Shown here piece after piece: positions 58,351-60,986 of a stretch of DNA of 60,986 nt (positions are counted from its first letter, which is position 1; each line of letters opens with the position of its first letter). The stretch comes from Opitutia bacterium (GTDB lineage: Bacteria > Verrucomicrobiota > Verrucomicrobiae > Opitutales > Opitutaceae): NCBI GenBank assembly GCA_947442255.1, contig CANEVO010000009.1, forward strand, positions 1-60,986. Direction: 5' to 3'. The notes under the pieces were generated by a model, which saw nothing but the letters and a program-made list of their open reading frames with translations, did not search any database and had not been told where the DNA came from. Both the position numbers and the translations under genes were made by a program.

Positions 58351-60986
58351 TTACTTTGCCGTCGCGGCGTCGGCTGGAGCTGCCGGGCCTGACGCCTGTG
58401 GTATGATGACCACTCGGCTGGCGCGCGCCGCAATCAGGTAGGCCTTCGCCAGCGCGTTGAGATCGGCCTTGGTGATTGACTCCATGTCCGTGTAGCGGGA
58501 GCGCGACCAGTCGAGCATCTCCGGTCGCTCCTGCGCGCGCGCAAGCACGTTGCCGAGCCAGTACCCGTTGGTCCGCGCACTCTCGCGCAGGCTCGTGAGC
58601 ACCGGCTTCTTGGCCCGCTCGAGTTCGTCCTCGGTGACGCCCTTGGTGGCGAGGTCGTCGGCGATCTGCACAATGATGTCCGCCACCTGCTGCGCGCGGG
58701 GGGGATCCACCGTCACGCTGGCGTTCATGTAGCCATAGCCTGGGTAGAGGTCGCTCGCGGCGCTGCCGGCGCCGGGGCTGTAGGCGTCGCCGAGTTCCTC
58801 GCGGACCTTGATCCGGAGGCGATCCGTGAAGACTTCGCCGAGCATCGACAGCCGGCGGGTGCGGCGCACTTCGCGGCCGTCGGTCGTCGGCCAGTAGATG
58901 GCGACGGTGCCCTTCGGAATGTCGGTCGCGATGGTGAAGGATCGTGCGAACGGCTCCGCGGGGAATTTGACCTGGCGCAAGTCGTCGAGCGCCGGCCGGG
59001 GCGACCGGGCGGGCAGGGCGCCGAACGTCCGACCGACCGCGTCGATGGTGGCGTCGATGTCGAGATCACCGACCATGGCGATTTCGATCGCACCGCGGGC
59101 CAGCTCGGGCGCGACCCAGGCCTTCACTTCATCGAGATTTCGGCGGTCCATCTCGGTCTGCGGGGGCAGGCCGAACCGCGAATCGCCGCTGGCGAGCAGC
59201 CGCTGAACCTCGAGCGAGAACGGACCGCCGGCGGTGTGCTCGAAGCTCCGATACATCTGCTCGATGCCCTTGGCGGCCTGCCGGCCGGCCTCGGGACGGA
59301 AACCGGGATCGGTCACCCGCGCGGTCATGAGCTGCAGTTGGAGCAACAGATCGGTGCGGTTGGTCGTGCCGCCCGTGGTGAACGCGTCGCCACCCACGCT
59401 GAAGCCCGCGCCGACCGTCTTGCCGGCGAGGATGCGTCGCAGGTCATCGGCGCTGTGCCGGCCGAGTCCGCCCTCGGTGTAGGTCTGGCCGGTGTAGAAG
59501 GTGAGGCCCGGCTTGTCGCGCGGCTCGACCAACTGGCCATTGCCCACGCGGACATTGATCCGGATGCGGTTCGCCTCGAAATCCGTCCGCTTGAGATTCA
59601 GGCGGACGCCGTTGGCGAAGGTGATGAGGTGCACATCGAGATCCGCGACGTGCTCCTTTTTCTCCACCCGGCCCGGGGCGCCGAAATCCGTGTAGGCCCA
59701 CTTCAAGTCCTCGATCGCGGCGGGGGCAGTCACGGCCACGGCGCGGGACTTTTCGTAGGCCGAGGCAATGGTCGCTTCTGGCGTACCGGCGCGCGCGGCA
59801 GCGGCCACGGCGGCGGCTCCGGCCTCGATCTTCGCATTCCCGCTCACCATCACGAGCCGATGGCGTGGACTCCAGGTTTCCCGCAGGGCGGCGAGACAGT
59901 CCTGCATCGTCACCTTTGCCAGGGACGGTGCCAGGAGGGCGAGATCGTCCTCCGCGGTGGTGAAGACTTCGCGTTGCAGCAGCGAATCGGCGAGTTCGTA
60001 GGCGATGGAATCGGACCGGCGCGTTGCCGCGGTCTTCACCGCCTGCTCGAGGCTGTTGCGGAAATTCGCGACGACTTCCTGCAGCTCCGCGGGCTGAAAC
60101 CCATGTTCGAGTCCGCGACGCAATTCCTGATCCGCCACCGCGAGCGCGGCGGCCCATTGGTCGGCCCGGCACTCGAGGGAGATGGAACTCTGGCGGTAGA
60201 AATGGAATGACTCGCCCACTTCGGCGCTGCCCGAGTTGAACGGCGCGTTCTCCTGCTTGGCGAGGACCGCGAGCCGCCGGTTGATGATGCTGTGGGCGAG
60301 GCTGCGCGGCAGATCCTTCAGCCGGTTCGCCGCGGTGTCGGGCTCCGGGCGATGCGGGACGAGCGTGTCGATCGACACCGAGGTCGACGGCGCCTCGGCC
60401 TCGTAGTGATAGAACACCTTCACGCCCTCGAAAGTCGGCACCTTGCCGAGGTCGAGGGGGGCGGGACCGGGGGCGCGGGCCTTCAAGGGCGAGAAGGCCG
60501 CGATGATCTTCTGCTCGGTCTTTTCCGGATCGATGTCGCCGACGATCACGACGGACATCAACTCGGGCCGGTACCAGGTGTCGTAGAACTCGACGAACCG
60601 TTCACGCGGGGCGTTCTGGATCACGTCAGCGGTGCCGATGGGCAGGCGCTGGGGAAATTTCGTGCCGTTGAGCATGAACTCGAAACTCGCGACAAAAGTG
60701 CGGTAACCGACCGAGTCGCGGGTGCGCTTTTCGCTCAGGATAATCCCCCGTTCGCGATCGATCTCCTCCTTGCCGAGCGACAGGCCGCCCGCGTAGTCGG
60801 CAAAGACCTTCAGGCCATCGACGAGCGTCGACTCCCGGGTGTCCGGGAGATCGAGCAGGTACAGCGTGCGATCGAAGCCCGTGCTGGCATTGGTGTCGCC
60901 GCCGAAGTTCATGCCGAGACGCTGGAAGAACTCGATCAGGCTGCCCGGCGGAAAATTCACGCTGCCGTTGAACGCCATGTGCTCGA
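58351..60986 (-). CDS. M16-family zinc peptidase, N-terminal part cut by the window edge
   Basis: About 878 residues of a large insulinase/pitrilysin-type peptidase are visible; the start lies beyond position 60986. The visible end of the active site is EHMAFNGS at the right edge (part of HxxEH), followed by the family's VDGLKVFADYAGGLSLGKEEIDRERGII with the downstream Glu. The C-terminal half carries the second M16 domain, including LGEVFTDRLRIKVREELGDAYSP. The protein ends TAAPADAATAK. A signal peptide cannot be checked. A processing role in the periplasm is plausible but inferred. Confidence 0.93.
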   Translation of the reverse strand, partial: EHMAFNGSVNFPPGSLIEFFQRLGMNFGGDTNASTGFDRTLYLLDLPDTRESTLVDGLKVFADYAGGLSLGKEEIDRERGIILSEKRTRDSVGYRTFVASFEFMLNGTKFPQRLPIGTADVIQNAPRERFVEFYDTWYRPELMSVVIVGDIDPEKTEQKIIAAFSPLKARAPGPAPLDLGKVPTFEGVKVFYHYEAEAPSTSVSIDTLVPHRPEPDTAANRLKDLPRSLAHSIINRRLAVLAKQENAPFNSGSAEVGESFHFYRQSSISLECRADQWAAALAVADQELRRGLEHGFQPAELQEVVANFRNSLEQAVKTAATRRSDSIAYELADSLLQREVFTTAEDDLALLAPSLAKVTMQDCLAALRETWSPRHRLVMVSGNAKIEAGAAAVAAAARAGTPEATIASAYEKSRAVAVTAPAAIEDLKWAYTDFGAPGRVEKKEHVADLDVHLITFANGVRLNLKRTDFEANRIRINVRVGNGQLVEPRDKPGLTFYTGQTYTEGGLGRHSADDLRRILAGKTVGAGFSVGGDAFTTGGTTNRTDLLLQLQLMTARVTDPGFRPEAGRQAAKGIEQMYRSFEHTAGGPFSLEVQRLLASGDSRFGLPPQTEMDRRNLDEVKAWVAPELARGAIEIAMVGDLDIDATIDAVGRTFGALPARSPRPALDDLRQVKFPAEPFARSFTIATDIPKGTVAIYWPTTDGREVRRTRRLSMLGEVFTDRLRIKVREELGDAYSPGAGSAASDLYPGYGYMNASVTVDPPRAQQVADIIVQIADDLATKGVTEDELERAKKPVLTSLRESARTNGYWLGNVLARAQERPEMLDWSRSRYTDMESITKADLNALAKAYLIAARASRVVIIPQASGPAAPADAATAK

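Overview
The window is high-GC chromosomal DNA with bacterial gene density. The gene mix suggests a Gram-negative member of the Verrucomicrobiota, probably close to Opitutaceae. Supporting features are the large secreted planctomycete/verrucomicrobial-type cytochrome (DUF1587/1592/1588 architecture), an Opitutaceae-like aa3 oxidase cluster, an LpxB/Lol outer-membrane system, an exosortase, many secreted hydrolases, start codons without Shine-Dalgarno sequences, and intergenic spaces packed with palindromic repeats. The taxonomic call is inference from content, not from a marker search. No tRNA, rRNA, CRISPR array, insertion sequence or integrase gene was seen.

Layout. 1-9 kb is a respiratory block. 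On the minus strand lie cytochrome oxidase subunits II (fused to cytochrome c), I and III, and heme A biosynthesis (ctaA, ctaB) with a DUF420 protein. On the plus strand lie a cupredoxin, a CusF-Sco fusion and a membrane protein with duplicated HxHP motifs. 9-15 kb holds AMP nucleosidase, a YndJ-like membrane protein, lipoate synthesis (lipB, lipA) and a membrane TPR protein between them. 15-21 kb carries secreted redox and sugar genes: a PQQ-type dehydrogenase with heme c, a TIM-barrel isomerase and a 974-residue cytochrome. 21-27.5 kb carries lysS and envelope genes (a Lol-type permease and ATPase, a Gfo/Idh oxidoreductase, lpxB). 27.8-29.8 kb is hemA plus a CcsA/HemX protein. 30-44.7 kb is an accessory catabolic stretch (PHP metallohydrolase, MFS transporter, creatininase-family protein, enolase-superfamily enzyme, metallo-beta-lactamase-fold protein, esterase, ceramidase-like protein, ORF6N protein, amidohydrolase, two PepSY-type membrane proteins). 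45-54 kb is a minus-strand housekeeping run: HIT, phoH, a 7TM-HD phosphohydrolase, ybeY, DUF502, a RecO-like protein and a Fe-S helicase fused to a RecB-type nuclease. 54.6-61 kb has a TetR regulator, fabF, a frameshifted exosortase and an M16 peptidase cut by the window edge.

The most unusual theme is the non-coding part. At least eight sequence families share one design: a short hairpin led by GTAG, GTGG or GGAG, often as inverted pairs. This is the signature of REP/REPIN elements mobilised by RAYT transposases. Within families the stems vary by compensatory changes, and several copies abut or supply the stop codons of neighbouring genes. No RAYT gene is in the window. Other points of interest are the nuclease-helicase fusion with a repeat-derived insert, the exosortase frameshift, a YbeY with a changed metal ligand, a perfect 16-bp palindrome inside a candidate promoter upstream of the TetR gene, and three stacked hairpins before lysS.
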